Numbered from the stretch's first letter, positions 6,574-15,224 are shown. The stretch is DNA of 36,206 bases from an uncultured bacterium (GCA_946636615.1 CAMPBE010000011.1:1-36206); one strand, 5' to 3'. The notes: generated by a model from the letters alone, not told the origin. Translations and numbers: made by a program.

Positions 6574-7896
6574 TTGACAGACAAATATTATATAAAAGGC
6601 GGTACCCCTTTAAAAGGTGAAGTTTCAATAGGCGGAGCAAAAAATTCGGTTTTAAAATTAATGGCTGCCGCTCTCTTGGCAAAAGGAGAAACCAAGATAT
6701 ACAATGTTCCCGATTTAACTGATGTTGAGATAATGCTTAGCGTTATTGCTCAATTAGGTGCTAAAACGTCGTATGATAAGGGAGAAAAATCGGTTACTAT
6801 AGATGCCACAGATTTGACTAGCGTAACAGCCAAATATGAATTAGTAAGCAAAATGAGGGCATCATTTATAGTTCTTGGCGCATTGGTTTCAAGATGTCGT
6901 GAAGCTGTTGTGGCACTTCCCGGCGGTTGTGCAATCGGTGAACGTCGTGTAGATTTCCATATTAGAGGGTTGGAAGCGCTTGGTGCGAAAATAAAAATCG
7001 AAAACGGATATGTACATACAAAAGCTCCAAAATTGACAGGTACTGATATTTATCTTGATATACCGTCAGTTGGTGCAACCGAAAACCTTATGCTTGCATC
7101 AATTTTAGCAGAAGGTTCTACAAAAATTCAAAATGCAGCTCAAGAACCGGAAATTGTTGATTTGGCAAATTTCTTAAATACTATGGGTGCTGATGTTAAC
7201 GGTGCGGGTACTTCTGAAATTGTTATTAATGGGGTGAAACAAGAAAATTTACATCCTATAGAATACACTACAATACCGGATAGAATTGAAGCCGGAACTT
7301 TTATGTCAGCAATTATTGCAACAAAAGGTAAGGCTATTATAAAAGGAGTTTTTCCTGCTCATTTGACATTTTATACAGATAAGTTATTAAAAATGGGTGC
7401 AAATATAAAACTTATTGAGCCAAATTCTTTAGAAGTTTCATGTAAAAACAGATTGAATTCTATTAACTTTGTGACCCAGCCGTATCCTGGCTTTCCTACA
7501 GATTTGCAATCAATGGCAATGACACTTTTGACTTGCGCAAACGGTGTCGGAATAATTACAGAAAGTTTGTATGAGAACAGATTTATGCAAGTTCCTGAAC
7601 TTCGCAGAATGGGGGCGGATATTCATCAAGACAGAAACCATGCAATAGTAAAGGGAGTTAAAAAATTAACAGGAACAACATTGGCAGCAAGCGATTTGCG
7701 TGCAGGTGCTTCTTTGGTTGTTGCTGCTTTAATGGCAGAAGGAAATTCCGTAATTGAAAATCTACATCATATAGATAGAGGATACGAAAATTTTGAAAGT
7801 AAGTTAAGATTACTAGGAGGTAAAATAGAGAGAAAGTCAGAAGATGTAATTTCTCTTGTTGAACCAAAAATTAACCTAACGGAGGGCTTGCTCTAA
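6574..7896 (+). CDS. murA: UDP-N-acetylglucosamine 1-carboxyvinyltransferase
   Basis: 440 residues, cytoplasmic; adds enolpyruvate from PEP to UDP-GlcNAc, the first committed step of peptidoglycan synthesis. K23-N24 in GGAKNSVLK, the catalytic cysteine C119 in LPGGCAIGERRVDFH (the fosfomycin target position), and YPGFPTDLQSMAM containing the conserved Asp are all present. The usual RPVDLH is RRVDFH here. The start is TTG at 6574, since the ATG at 6566 opens only a three-codon frame (ATGAAAAATTGA) whose stop overlaps this TTG. Its stop shares one base with the next gene. Confidence 0.97.
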   Translation: MTDKYYIKGGTPLKGEVSIGGAKNSVLKLMAAALLAKGETKIYNVPDLTDVEIMLSVIAQLGAKTSYDKGEKSVTIDATDLTSVTAKYELVSKMRASFIVLGALVSRCREAVVALPGGCAIGERRVDFHIRGLEALGAKIKIENGYVHTKAPKLTGTDIYLDIPSVGATENLMLASILAEGSTKIQNAAQEPEIVDLANFLNTMGADVNGAGTSEIVINGVKQENLHPIEYTTIPDRIEAGTFMSAIIATKGKAIIKGVFPAHLTFYTDKLLKMGANIKLIEPNSLEVSCKNRLNSINFVTQPYPGFPTDLQSMAMTLLTCANGVGIITESLYENRFMQVPELRRMGADIHQDRNHAIVKGVKKLTGTTLAASDLRAGASLVVAALMAEGNSVIENLHHIDRGYENFESKLRLLGGKIERKSEDVISLVEPKINLTEGLL

Positions 7897-8240
7897 TGTC
7901 ACCTGCATATAAACGCTGGTATGATTATGATCCATTGCTTTTGGAAGTTATTGAGCTTTTGAAAAATTATCAAACAGAATTGAGAGCTCAAGCAGAAATA
8001 TTTTTGCAAAAGATTGAGGAAAAAGTTTCTAAAGAAACTATAGATAAATTTTATGCTATGGTAAAACCCGTAAATGCAAATAACCGTTGGTATGATAAAG
8101 ATCCTATTATTTCTAAAACAGTTGAAATTTTGAGAATAGTACCCCCAGAAGCTCAAAAAATTTGTGCACAAAACTTTATAAGAACTCTTAAAGAAATGGG
8201 AATTGAGTATAAGAGTCCTAATAATACTGAAGGTAAATAA
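7896..8240 (+). CDS. Hypothetical protein with a duplicated RWYDxDP module
   Basis: 114 residues, not recognised. The protein is an internal duplication with a period near 57 residues: RWYDYDPLLLEVIELLK (7-23) and RWYDKDPIISKTVEILR (64-80), each followed by a helical stretch. No signal peptide or membrane segment, so it should be cytoplasmic and mostly helical. The start overlaps the murA stop by one base (TAATG), implying translational coupling and a possible role alongside cell-wall synthesis. A terminator follows immediately, closing a two-gene operon. Confidence 0.8.
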   Translation: MSPAYKRWYDYDPLLLEVIELLKNYQTELRAQAEIFLQKIEEKVSKETIDKFYAMVKPVNANNRWYDKDPIISKTVEILRIVPPEAQKICAQNFIRTLKEMGIEYKSPNNTEGK

Positions 8241-8266
8241 AAACGAAGTTTAAGACTTCGTTTTTT
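8241..8266 (+). terminator. Intrinsic terminator of the murA operon
   Basis: The AAACGAAGT / ACTTCGTTT stem (8241-8249 with 8255-8263) with a 5-nt loop runs into TTTTTT. It begins directly after the stop codon of the duplicated-motif gene. Confidence 0.88.
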
Positions 8267-8446
8267 CATATGAATACGTAATTGTAAAGTAATGTAAAGT
8301 TAACTTTATTTGTTTAAAACCTACGGTATACAGTGCTTTTCGCCATATAAGTATATATTTAGTATATAAAATTTAGCACTTTTTTAAATCTTTTTGTTTT
8401 TATAAAAGTATAGCATTGAATATTTAAATAGAGAAAAGGAGAATAC

Positions 8447-8635
8447 ATGGCACGAGTACTTATTTCTATGCCTGAAGAATTTTTAGAAAAAATTGATCAG
8501 GTTGCAGATGGTGAAAACCGTTCACGCAGCGAGTTGATTAGGGAAGCTCTAAGGACTTACATTTACAAGCAACGGGTTCGAGAATCAACAGCTTCAGCAA
8601 GGAATGCTGAATTATTAGAATCATTATTAGAGTAA
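8447..8635 (+). CDS. Ribbon-helix-helix (CopG/Arc-type) DNA-binding protein
   Basis: 62 residues. An N-terminal beta strand (ARVLISMP) followed by two helices (EEFLEKIDQVADG, SRSELIREALRTYIYKQ) with the SRSE turn is the ribbon-helix-helix fold; it would act as a dimer on DNA. A good ribosome-binding site (AAAAGGAG) precedes the ATG. It stands alone, with its own terminator and no toxin gene next to it, so it is more likely a stand-alone regulator than an antitoxin. The R3H ATPase follows 262 bp downstream. The 180-bp upstream gap (8267-8446) contains no other gene. Confidence 0.85.
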   Translation: MARVLISMPEEFLEKIDQVADGENRSRSELIREALRTYIYKQRVRESTASARNAELLESLLE

Positions 8636-8636
8636 T

Positions 8637-8663
8637 AAAAAGACCGCAATATGCGGTCTTTTT
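8637..8663 (+). terminator. Intrinsic terminator after the ribbon-helix-helix gene
   Basis: The AAAAAGACCGCA / TGCGGTCTTTTT stem (8637-8648 with 8652-8663) has a 3-nt loop and a U tract. The stem is perfect and nearly symmetric. Confidence 0.9.
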
Positions 8664-8763
8664 ATATGCATAAATTCTTAAAAAAGTGTATAAAAAGCGA
8701 TATTAAGATATGTAAAAATACTACAGATGTAATACTTTTCATCGATGTTTTTATTGTTAAAAG

Positions 8764-8772
8764 TGGTATAAT
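8764..8772 (+). promoter_or_regulatory. Extended -10 promoter upstream of the R3H ATPase
   Basis: TGGTATAAT (8764-8772) is an extended -10 element with no good -35. It predicts a leader of roughly 120 nt before the ATG at 8898. Two further TATAAT boxes (8867-8872 and 8876-8881) lie close to the gene, with TTGCCA at 8846, and could drive a short-leader transcript instead. Confidence 0.5.
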
Positions 8773-8897
8773 GTACATGAGAGGCCAATAAGAATAACTA
8801 AAATCTCTCAAAAGAGAACATTTGAAAATAGAATTTCTTCACAAATTGCCAATAATCCACTGATATTATAATATATATAATAGAAAGGCGGAAGAAA

Positions 8898-10523
8898 ATG
8901 AGCAGCCTGCAATTTCAAAACGATTTAGACAGATTGACCGAGGTTTTACCGGAAAAGGTCAAGAGATACATCTCTTATGAGAAAATGGAAGATGTTATAG
9001 AGATTGTTTTGGATATTGGGAGAACTCCTGAAATTCGACATTCGGGAGGGAAAATAGATTATTTGGGCGACGAGTTTGTTGAAGAAGAAGATATAAATTA
9101 TATTACCGCCCGCATTCAAGAATTTACTTCGGATAACCGATCAGGAATCCCCGGAACACTCCATAGAATTAGTGCAATAAGAAACCGTCAAGGAAAAATT
9201 ATAGGTCTCACTTGCAGAATTGGTAGAGTTGTTACGGGGACAATTGCTTGTATAAAGGATATTTGTATGATGAACAAGAGTATCCTTTTCTTAGGTCGTC
9301 CTGGGGTTGGTAAAACTACAAAATTAAGAGAAATTTCAAGATTAGTAGCTGATGAATTAGGAAAACGTGTTGTAATTGTAGATACATCAAACGAAATTGC
9401 AGGTGACGGTGATACTCCTCATCCGGCTATAGGTCATGCTAGACGTATGCAGGTTACCCAACCTGAGTATCAAAAAGATATTATGATTGAAGCGGTTGAA
9501 AATCATACGCCTGAGGTAATTGTTGTTGATGAAATTGGTACGGAAGCTGAAGCACAGGCTGCTCGTACAATTGCGGAACGTGGGGTTATGTTGATTGCAA
9601 CCGCTCACGGTAACAGTCTTGAAAATTTGATCAAAAATCCCACATTATCAGATTTGGTTGGGGGAATTCAGTCTGTAACATTAGGTGATGATGAGGCAAA
9701 ACGCAGAGCTTCTCAAAAAACAGTTTTAGAGCGAGAAAAACAACCGACTTTTGATGTTGTAATAGAGATTTTGGACAGAAATACGCTTGCGGTTTATAAA
9801 GATACTGCTGAGGCTGTTGATTATATTCTGAGAGGTTGGCCAATTAGACCTGAGATTAGAAAAGTTGACAAAACATATGATGCACCACAAGATACTGAGT
9901 TAAAAGAAGAACCTAAAATAGCTGATATTCCTCAAGAAATTAATAAATTGGAAAAAAAAATCGAGCCTACGGATAGCTTAAAATTTAGTTTTTCTCGTCA
10001 AAAGTATGTTGAAGAAGTGAAGAACTTCAAAAAGATTTATTTATATGCTGTTTCACGTACTATTGTTGAAAAAGTTATAGAGCGATTAGATTTGAATGCT
10101 GAAATTACACGTAGTATTGAAGATGCTGATATTGTAATTGCGCATAAAAACTTTGCAAAGGGCGGAGCAAAAGTTTTGAGTACCGCTAACGATTACAGAT
10201 TACAAATATTCTACGTTAAAACAAATTCAATGGCTCAAATACAAAAAGTTTTGAAAGAAGCACTTGATATTGTTGAAACATCCCAAACACTTTTTGGATA
10301 TTATGATGATGCAGAGCGTGCTCTTGATGAAGCTAAAGCTGCGATTAACAAAATTTTGGCAGGTGCGGAACATGTTGAGCTTTCACCACAAAACCAGCAC
10401 ATAAGAAAATTACAACATGAGCTTGTTGAGCAGCATAATATGATGAGTAAATCTGTCGGTGAGGGTGAAAATCGTCACTTGCGAATTGTCGGCGGAACTG
10501 ATTTTGATAAAAAGATTGGTTAA
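8898..10523 (+). CDS. Ycf45-like AAA ATPase with C-terminal R3H nucleic-acid-binding domain
   Basis: 541 residues. The N-terminal half is a SpoIIIAA/Ycf45-type P-loop ATPase: Walker A GRPGVGKTT (133-141), Walker B VIVVDEIG (207-214) with D211-E212, and a TAHG sensor-like motif (235-238). A low-complexity linker near 310-360 leads to a domain containing AVSRTIVEKVIERLDLNAEITR, and then an R3H domain at the end (about 506-538) with R-K-L-Q-H and SKSVGEGENRHLRI. This architecture is known from cyanobacteria and plastid genomes (ycf45), where the proteins are annotated as single-stranded nucleic acid-binding; the cellular role is unsettled. Ribosome-binding site AAAGGCGGA. Monocistronic between two terminators. 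Confidence 0.88.
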   Translation: MSSLQFQNDLDRLTEVLPEKVKRYISYEKMEDVIEIVLDIGRTPEIRHSGGKIDYLGDEFVEEEDINYITARIQEFTSDNRSGIPGTLHRISAIRNRQGKIIGLTCRIGRVVTGTIACIKDICMMNKSILFLGRPGVGKTTKLREISRLVADELGKRVVIVDTSNEIAGDGDTPHPAIGHARRMQVTQPEYQKDIMIEAVENHTPEVIVVDEIGTEAEAQAARTIAERGVMLIATAHGNSLENLIKNPTLSDLVGGIQSVTLGDDEAKRRASQKTVLEREKQPTFDVVIEILDRNTLAVYKDTAEAVDYILRGWPIRPEIRKVDKTYDAPQDTELKEEPKIADIPQEINKLEKKIEPTDSLKFSFSRQKYVEEVKNFKKIYLYAVSRTIVEKVIERLDLNAEITRSIEDADIVIAHKNFAKGGAKVLSTANDYRLQIFYVKTNSMAQIQKVLKEALDIVETSQTLFGYYDDAERALDEAKAAINKILAGAEHVELSPQNQHIRKLQHELVEQHNMMSKSVGEGENRHLRIVGGTDFDKKIG

Positions 10524-10544
10524 TGCATAAATTATTAAACAATA

Positions 10545-10576
10545 AAAAAGACAGACCATTTGTGATCTGTCTTTTT
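10545..10576. terminator. Bidirectional terminator between the R3H ATPase and ppdK
   Basis: The AAAAAGACAGA / TCTGTCTTTTT stem (10545-10555 with 10566-10576) sits between convergent genes and has A and T tracts on both sides, so it can serve both strands. Confidence 0.88.
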
Positions 10577-10594
10577 ATTTATTAACAACTTAAT

Positions 10595-13255
10595 TTATAC
10601 AAGTGCTAATTTTTTAGATTCGATAGCTGCTTGAGCTGCTGCCAATCTTGCTTGAGGCACTCTGTATGGTGAGCAAGATACGTAGTTCAATCCGATTTTG
10701 TGAGCATATTTTACTGAATCAGGATCGCCACCGTGTTCACCGCAAATACCGCCAACAAGTGATGAATTAACTTCTCTGCCTTCATTAATTGACATTTCGA
10801 TTAATCTTCCTACACCGTTGAAATCAAGAGTTACAAACGGGTTCCAAGGCAAGATTTTTTGTTCTACATAGTTTTTCAAGAATTTGCCTTCAGCATCATC
10901 TCTTGAATAACCGAATGTCATTTGAGTCAAGTCATTTGTACCATATGAGAAGAATTCAGCTTCTTTTGCAACTTCTTTTGCTGTTAATGCAGCACGAGGA
11001 ATTTCAATCATTGTACCGAATTTGTAATCAATTCTGATACCTTTTTCATTCATTACTTGTTCTGCAACAGCAACTAATGTTGCTTTAGCTGTTTTAAGTT
11101 CGTTGATGTGGCCGATTAGAGGAATCATAATCCATGGTTGGATTTTAGCTCCTTCCTTAGCCAAATCGCAACATGCTTCGAAGATTGCTCTAACTTGCAT
11201 TTCATTGATTTCAGGATAAGTTAAACCTAGACGGCAACCACGTAATCCCATCATCGGGTTAGATTCTGACAAGTTTTCAACAATTTCAAGCATTTTTTCA
11301 TCTTCTGCATAATCTTGACCTAATGCTTTTTTAGTTGCAACTTTTTCAACTAATTCTATCTTAGAAGGCAAGAATTCATGAAGCGGCGGATCTAACAAAC
11401 GAACTGTTAGAGGTTTGTCACCCAATGCTTTGAACATTGCATAGAAATCTGAATATTGCATTGGCAACAAGTGAGAAAGAGCTTCTTTTCTTGCTTCTGT
11501 AGTTCCAGCAATAATCATTTTTTGTACCCAAGGTAGTCTGTCAGGATCCATAAACATATGTTCAGTTCTGCAAAGACCAACACCTTCAGCACCGAATTTT
11601 ATAGCATTTTCGATATCTTTTGGAGTATCAGCGTTAGCTTCTACTTTCAAAGTTTTAGTTTCGTTAACCCAGCCGAAGAAAGTTTCGAAGTCAGCATCAA
11701 TACCTGCTTCAACAAGCTCGATAGCACCTTCCATAACTTCACCTGTACCACCGTCAAGAGAAATAACGTCATCTTTGTGGAATACAGTACCATCAGCACA
11801 AGTAATTGTTTCGTTAGCCAAGTCGATTTTCAAATCTTCACAACCTGAAACGCATGGTTTACCCATACCTTTTGCAACAACTGCTGCGTGAGAAGTTGCG
11901 CCGCCTCTCAATGTCAATACACCTTGAGAAACTGCCATACCGTGAATATCATCCGGGCAAGTTTCAATTCTTACCAAGATAACTTTTTCACCTGCTTCGC
12001 CGCGACGAGCTGCTTCTTCGGTATCAAATACGATTTTACCGACTGCAGCACCCGGAGATGCGTTTACACCTTTTGAAACTTTGTGTGAATGTTTAACTTT
12101 ATCAGGGTTGAAGCAAGGTAGCAATACCTGATATACAGAGTATGGATCAACTTGCATAATTGCTTCGTCTTTAGTAATAATACCTTCGTTATACATATCA
12201 ACGGCAATTTTGATAGCAGCTTTTGCAGTTCTTTTACCGTTTCTTGTTTGAAGAATCCATAATTTACCACGTTCAACTGTGAATTCCATATCCTGAACAT
12301 CGTGGTAACCTTTTTCAAGTTGTTTTGCGATGTTTACATATTGTTCGTAAATGTCAGGCATGTCTGTTTCAAGTTCAGATATTTGTTTTGGAGTTCTGAT
12401 ACCTGCAACAACGTCTTCACCTTGAGCATTTACAAGATATTCACCGTAGAATTTGTTTTCACCTGTAGCAGGGTTACGAGTAAACGAAACACCTGTTGCA
12501 CAATCGTTACCCATGTTACCGAATACCATTGTTTGAACGTTTACTGCTGTACCAAAGTTGTGGTCAATTTTGTTCATGTTTCTGTAAGCAACGGCACGAG
12601 GAATGTTCCAAGATCTAAATACTGCCTCAATAGCTTCTTGAAGTTGTACATATGGATCTTGAGGAAATTCTTTACCTGTAACTTCTTTGATAGTTGCTTT
12701 ATAGATAGGAATAAGTGATTTCCAACCTTCTGCTGAAACGTCAGTATCAGAAGTTACACCTTCTCTGGCTTTAACTTTTTCAACTTCTGATTCAAAATAT
12801 TTTTGTCTGTCCATTTCCCAAGCAACAGAACCAAACATAGTTAAAAATCTTCTATATGAATCGTAGCAGAAACGGGGGTTATTAGTTAATTTAACCATAG
12901 CTTCAACTGTTTCATCGTTCAAGCCCAAGTTCAAAATAGTTTCCATCATACCAGGCATAGAAACTCTTGCACCTGATCTTACTGAAACCAATAATGGATT
13001 TGTTGTATCGCCGAATTTTTTGCCTGCTTGTTCTTCAACATCTTTCAAGGCGTATTTAACTTCATCCATCAAACCTGCAGGCATTGTGTTGCCATGATTG
13101 ATGTAATCCATACATGTTGCAGTTGTTATGGTTAATCCCGGAGGTACGGGTAACCCAAGGTTAGTCATTTCAGCAAGGTTAGCACCTTTTCCGCCCAATT
13201 CTGCGCGCATATGTGCGTTACCTTCTCTGAATAACCATACACGTTTTTCTGTCAT
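10595..13255 (-). CDS. ppdK: Pyruvate, phosphate dikinase
   Basis: Interconverts pyruvate + ATP + Pi and PEP + AMP + PPi in the cytoplasm. The start at 13255 (MTEKRVWLFREG) gives 886 residues, normal for PPDK; GGAG lies 8 nt upstream. A frame open 30 codons further upstream is unlikely to be translated. N-terminal ATP-grasp domain: GGKGANLAEM (21-30) and SVRSGARVSMPGMMET (91-106). Central phosphohistidine domain: GGATSHAAVV with catalytic H456. The C-terminal PEP/pyruvate TIM barrel includes GLCRTEHMF, MMGLRGCRLG and GGICGEHGGDPDSV. No PPDK regulatory protein is adjacent. It may work in pyrophosphate-linked glycolysis or gluconeogenesis. Confidence 0.98.
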   Translation of the reverse strand: MTEKRVWLFREGNAHMRAELGGKGANLAEMTNLGLPVPPGLTITTATCMDYINHGNTMPAGLMDEVKYALKDVEEQAGKKFGDTTNPLLVSVRSGARVSMPGMMETILNLGLNDETVEAMVKLTNNPRFCYDSYRRFLTMFGSVAWEMDRQKYFESEVEKVKAREGVTSDTDVSAEGWKSLIPIYKATIKEVTGKEFPQDPYVQLQEAIEAVFRSWNIPRAVAYRNMNKIDHNFGTAVNVQTMVFGNMGNDCATGVSFTRNPATGENKFYGEYLVNAQGEDVVAGIRTPKQISELETDMPDIYEQYVNIAKQLEKGYHDVQDMEFTVERGKLWILQTRNGKRTAKAAIKIAVDMYNEGIITKDEAIMQVDPYSVYQVLLPCFNPDKVKHSHKVSKGVNASPGAAVGKIVFDTEEAARRGEAGEKVILVRIETCPDDIHGMAVSQGVLTLRGGATSHAAVVAKGMGKPCVSGCEDLKIDLANETITCADGTVFHKDDVISLDGGTGEVMEGAIELVEAGIDADFETFFGWVNETKTLKVEANADTPKDIENAIKFGAEGVGLCRTEHMFMDPDRLPWVQKMIIAGTTEARKEALSHLLPMQYSDFYAMFKALGDKPLTVRLLDPPLHEFLPSKIELVEKVATKKALGQDYAEDEKMLEIVENLSESNPMMGLRGCRLGLTYPEINEMQVRAIFEACCDLAKEGAKIQPWIMIPLIGHINELKTAKATLVAVAEQVMNEKGIRIDYKFGTMIEIPRAALTAKEVAKEAEFFSYGTNDLTQMTFGYSRDDAEGKFLKNYVEQKILPWNPFVTLDFNGVGRLIEMSINEGREVNSSLVGGICGEHGGDPDSVKYAHKIGLNYVSCSPYRVPQARLAAAQAAIESKKLALV

Positions 13256-13305
13256 AGTCATTTCTCCTTTTTTTACAAAATAATTATCATCATTTTTGTA
13301 ACAAG

Positions 13306-13314
13306 ATTGTACCA
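13306..13314 (-). promoter_or_regulatory. Extended -10 promoter of ppdK
   Basis: On the minus strand TGGTACAAT (13314-13306) is an extended -10 element about 50 bp before the ppdK ATG. No strong -35 is visible at the usual spacing. Confidence 0.5.
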
Positions 13315-13364
13315 TGAACATGTTGTTTTTATTACAAATTTTCAAAAATATTATTTATGCACAT

Positions 13365-13586
13365 TTATTTTTTAAAAATATTTTTGTCTTTTAAATCTTT
13401 GCGATTAACGACAAGACCGCATTTTGTGCAAGCCAAAGTTTCTTCACTGCTGTCTATGGGTAAGAAAATATGTTCACAAGTTTCTGAATTTTCAATATCT
13501 TCTTGCCCAAAAGGGTCGTATTTCTTTAGGGGTTCATATTTTTTGTTTGGGTTTATCCATTTTACGATAAGTTCTATAAGATACAT
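13365..13586 (-). CDS. Small zinc-ribbon-like hypothetical protein
   Basis: 73 residues, not recognised. C37-x-H39 and C53-x2-C56 (CEH... CTKCG) form a plausible zinc-binding site in the C-terminal half; the N-terminus is a short amphipathic or hydrophobic stretch (MYLIELIVKWI). It starts 2 nt after the stop of the cytidine deaminase gene on the same strand, so the two are in one operon, possibly running on toward ppdK. Confidence 0.7.
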   Translation of the reverse strand: MYLIELIVKWINPNKKYEPLKKYDPFGQEDIENSETCEHIFLPIDSSEETLACTKCGLVVNRKDLKDKNIFKK

Positions 13587-13588
13587 AA

Positions 13589-13972
13589 TTACAAATTAAA
13601 TGTTTCAGGTAGAAGTTCTTCCAACGTATAAATTTTTATTTTGTCATTGATTTTAACGATTACATCAAGTCCGTTTTTGCTTTTAAATTCGTTTAAAACT
13701 TGTCTGCAAGCTCCGCAAGGAGTACAATTATCCATGTTTGGAGAATAAATTGCAACAGCTCTGATTTTTAATTCACCGTTAACAATAGCATTTCCAACAG
13801 CATTACGTTCTGCACAAATCGTCATACCGTAACTTGAGTTTTCAAAATTGCAGCCGACATATGTATTGCCGCTTTCAGCCAAAACACAAGCCCCTACTTT
13901 AAATTTTGAATAGGGCGCATATGCTTTGCTTGAAGCTTCTTTTGCCTTTTTTATCATTTCTTCGTATGTCAT
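13589..13972 (-). CDS. cdd: Cytidine deaminase
   Basis: 127 residues, the size of the homotetrameric class. Hydrolytically deaminates cytidine and deoxycytidine in pyrimidine salvage. C53-A-E55 in TICAERNAVGNA and P-C86-G-A-C89-R in CTPCGACRQVL give the three zinc cysteines and the catalytic glutamate; FKVGACV and GCNFENSSYG form the substrate site. First gene of a short minus-strand operon with the zinc-ribbon-like protein. Confidence 0.96.
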   Translation of the reverse strand: MTYEEMIKKAKEASSKAYAPYSKFKVGACVLAESGNTYVGCNFENSSYGMTICAERNAVGNAIVNGELKIRAVAIYSPNMDNCTPCGACRQVLNEFKSKNGLDVIVKINDKIKIYTLEELLPETFNL

Positions 13973-14027
13973 ATTTTAAATTTATACTTTTTTTTAAGGT
14001 TTGAAATCGGTTAATTATATGAGATTG

Positions 14028-14036
14028 TGTTATAAT
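14028..14036 (+). promoter_or_regulatory. Extended -10 promoter abutting the start codon at 14043
   Basis: TGTTATAAT at 14028-14036 is a consensus extended -10 element. Only 6 nt separate it from the ATG at 14043 and there is no ribosome-binding site, so the transcript should begin at or very near the start codon (leaderless mRNA). Confidence 0.6.
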
Positions 14037-14042
14037 ATATTT

Positions 14043-14840
14043 ATGAAAATTTTAGTAAAATTGTTTTTAATATTTATGTTTCTTATTTTACCCGTTGGTG
14101 CTACAGGCTTTGATGTTTTGGTTTTGCCTGTTGAAATTTTTCAAACTAAAGAAAATTATTATGGGTTTGAAGAAGTATCAGAGGTAGTGGCAAATGATAT
14201 TATAAGTAATTTTAACAAATCAAAAGGAAAGGTTAAATCTCCTGATTTATACGAAGTTCGTGCAAAATTGAGCGATGATCCCAAAGCCAGACAAATAATT
14301 CAAGGCGCACTAGATAATTATAGAAACAATAATAAAATAAATTATGATGTTTTTAAAATTGTAGGAAATGCTTTTAATTGTAGTTCAGTTCTTATAGTTT
14401 CATCTTCTGCAGTAACAAATAAAAACTCTTTAAAACGAAGTATATGGGAAGTTTTGGAGATTTCAACAGAATTTAATGCAACATATCCATATAGAATGGA
14501 AACATCAGTTGTATTGTTGGATATTACAAACAATTCGGTTATGTGGAGTAATAATTATTCATACAAATTAGGCGCAAATGATAATATTTTCGCTGCAAAA
14601 AATTATGCTCAAGCAAATGGTGAATATGAAAAGATAAAGTTGTATTCTTCCACAGTTGTTGCACCATCAGCTTCGCAAAACATTATTTTGAGATTTTATC
14701 CAAAATCAATAAAACCTGTTGAAACAAAAATACAGGATACAGGTGGAGCATTGAGGTATGATAGCAGATATATACCTGAGCCCCCAAAAGAAAAAACTGA
14801 TGATGTCCCGTATACCGGTGATTTGTTGTACGATTTTTAA
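14043..14840 (+). CDS. Secreted or periplasmic hypothetical protein
   Basis: 265 residues from the ATG at 14043; an in-frame start at 14001 would add 14 residues ahead of the signal peptide and is unlikely. The signal peptide is MKILVKLFLIFMFLILPVGATG, cleaved near 20-22. The mature part begins FDVLVLPVEIFQTKENYYGF and contains SEVVANDIISNFNKS and CSSVLIVSSSAVTN, reminiscent of CsgG/TolB-like periplasmic domains that assemble at the envelope, but the resemblance is weak. The C-terminus is proline-rich (EPPKEKTDD). The 3' end overlaps the convergent gene by 4 bp. Probably leaderless. Confidence 0.72.
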   Translation: MKILVKLFLIFMFLILPVGATGFDVLVLPVEIFQTKENYYGFEEVSEVVANDIISNFNKSKGKVKSPDLYEVRAKLSDDPKARQIIQGALDNYRNNNKINYDVFKIVGNAFNCSSVLIVSSSAVTNKNSLKRSIWEVLEISTEFNATYPYRMETSVVLLDITNNSVMWSNNYSYKLGANDNIFAAKNYAQANGEYEKIKLYSSTVVAPSASQNIILRFYPKSIKPVETKIQDTGGALRYDSRYIPEPPKEKTDDVPYTGDLLYDF

Positions 14841-15151
14841 TATTTTTGATTCATATTATCAAAATTATTTTGATTTTGCGTATTTTGCTGTTGATTATTC
14901 ATTCTGTCTATACTGTTTTGCAGGTTGTTGTGAACATCATCTCTCATTTGTTGATGAATGTTGTTTTGATTAGGGTCATATTGAACATTTGAAGTTGCAC
15001 CCCTTTCTTCATTTATGAGTGGTCTTATTTCAATTTGTGCAGGTGTTCTTGCATATGAAACGTTTTTTAATTCAGCAATTAATTTTTTCGCATCTAAAAA
15101 CGCAAAAAAACTTATGATAACTATTGTTAAAAAAATTAATAATTTTTTCAC
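14837..15151 (-). CDS. Signal-anchored Gln/Asn-rich hypothetical protein
   Basis: 104 residues, starting at GTG (15151) with GGAG 6 nt upstream. One N-terminal hydrophobic helix (MKKLLIFLTIVIISFFAFLD) acts as signal anchor or uncleaved signal. Residues 50-104 are extremely rich in Asn and Gln (NSIDRMNNQQQNTQNQNNFD), a low-complexity, disordered extracytoplasmic tail. Family not recognised. Convergent with, and overlapping by 4 bp, the secreted protein gene before it. Confidence 0.65.
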   Translation of the reverse strand: MKKLLIFLTIVIISFFAFLDAKKLIAELKNVSYARTPAQIEIRPLINEERGATSNVQYDPNQNNIHQQMRDDVHNNLQNSIDRMNNQQQNTQNQNNFDNMNQKY

Positions 15152-15224
15152 GACTTTCTCCTTGATAATAATTTTATAAGGCTTTATTTATTTATAAATT
15201 ACACAAAGGTTTATATTTAATAAC

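Noticed and set aside
8447-8635. Ribbon-helix-helix gene as an antitoxin of a toxin-antitoxin pair
   Set aside because: It is flanked by terminators and no toxin-sized ORF is next to it.
10595-13345. Longer ppdK start and open frames opposite ppdK (for example 12302-12718)
   Set aside because: The upstream start adds 30 residues with no ribosome-binding site and no family match. The opposite-strand frames are shadows of codon bias, rich in Cys/Phe/Val, and lack ribosome-binding sites.
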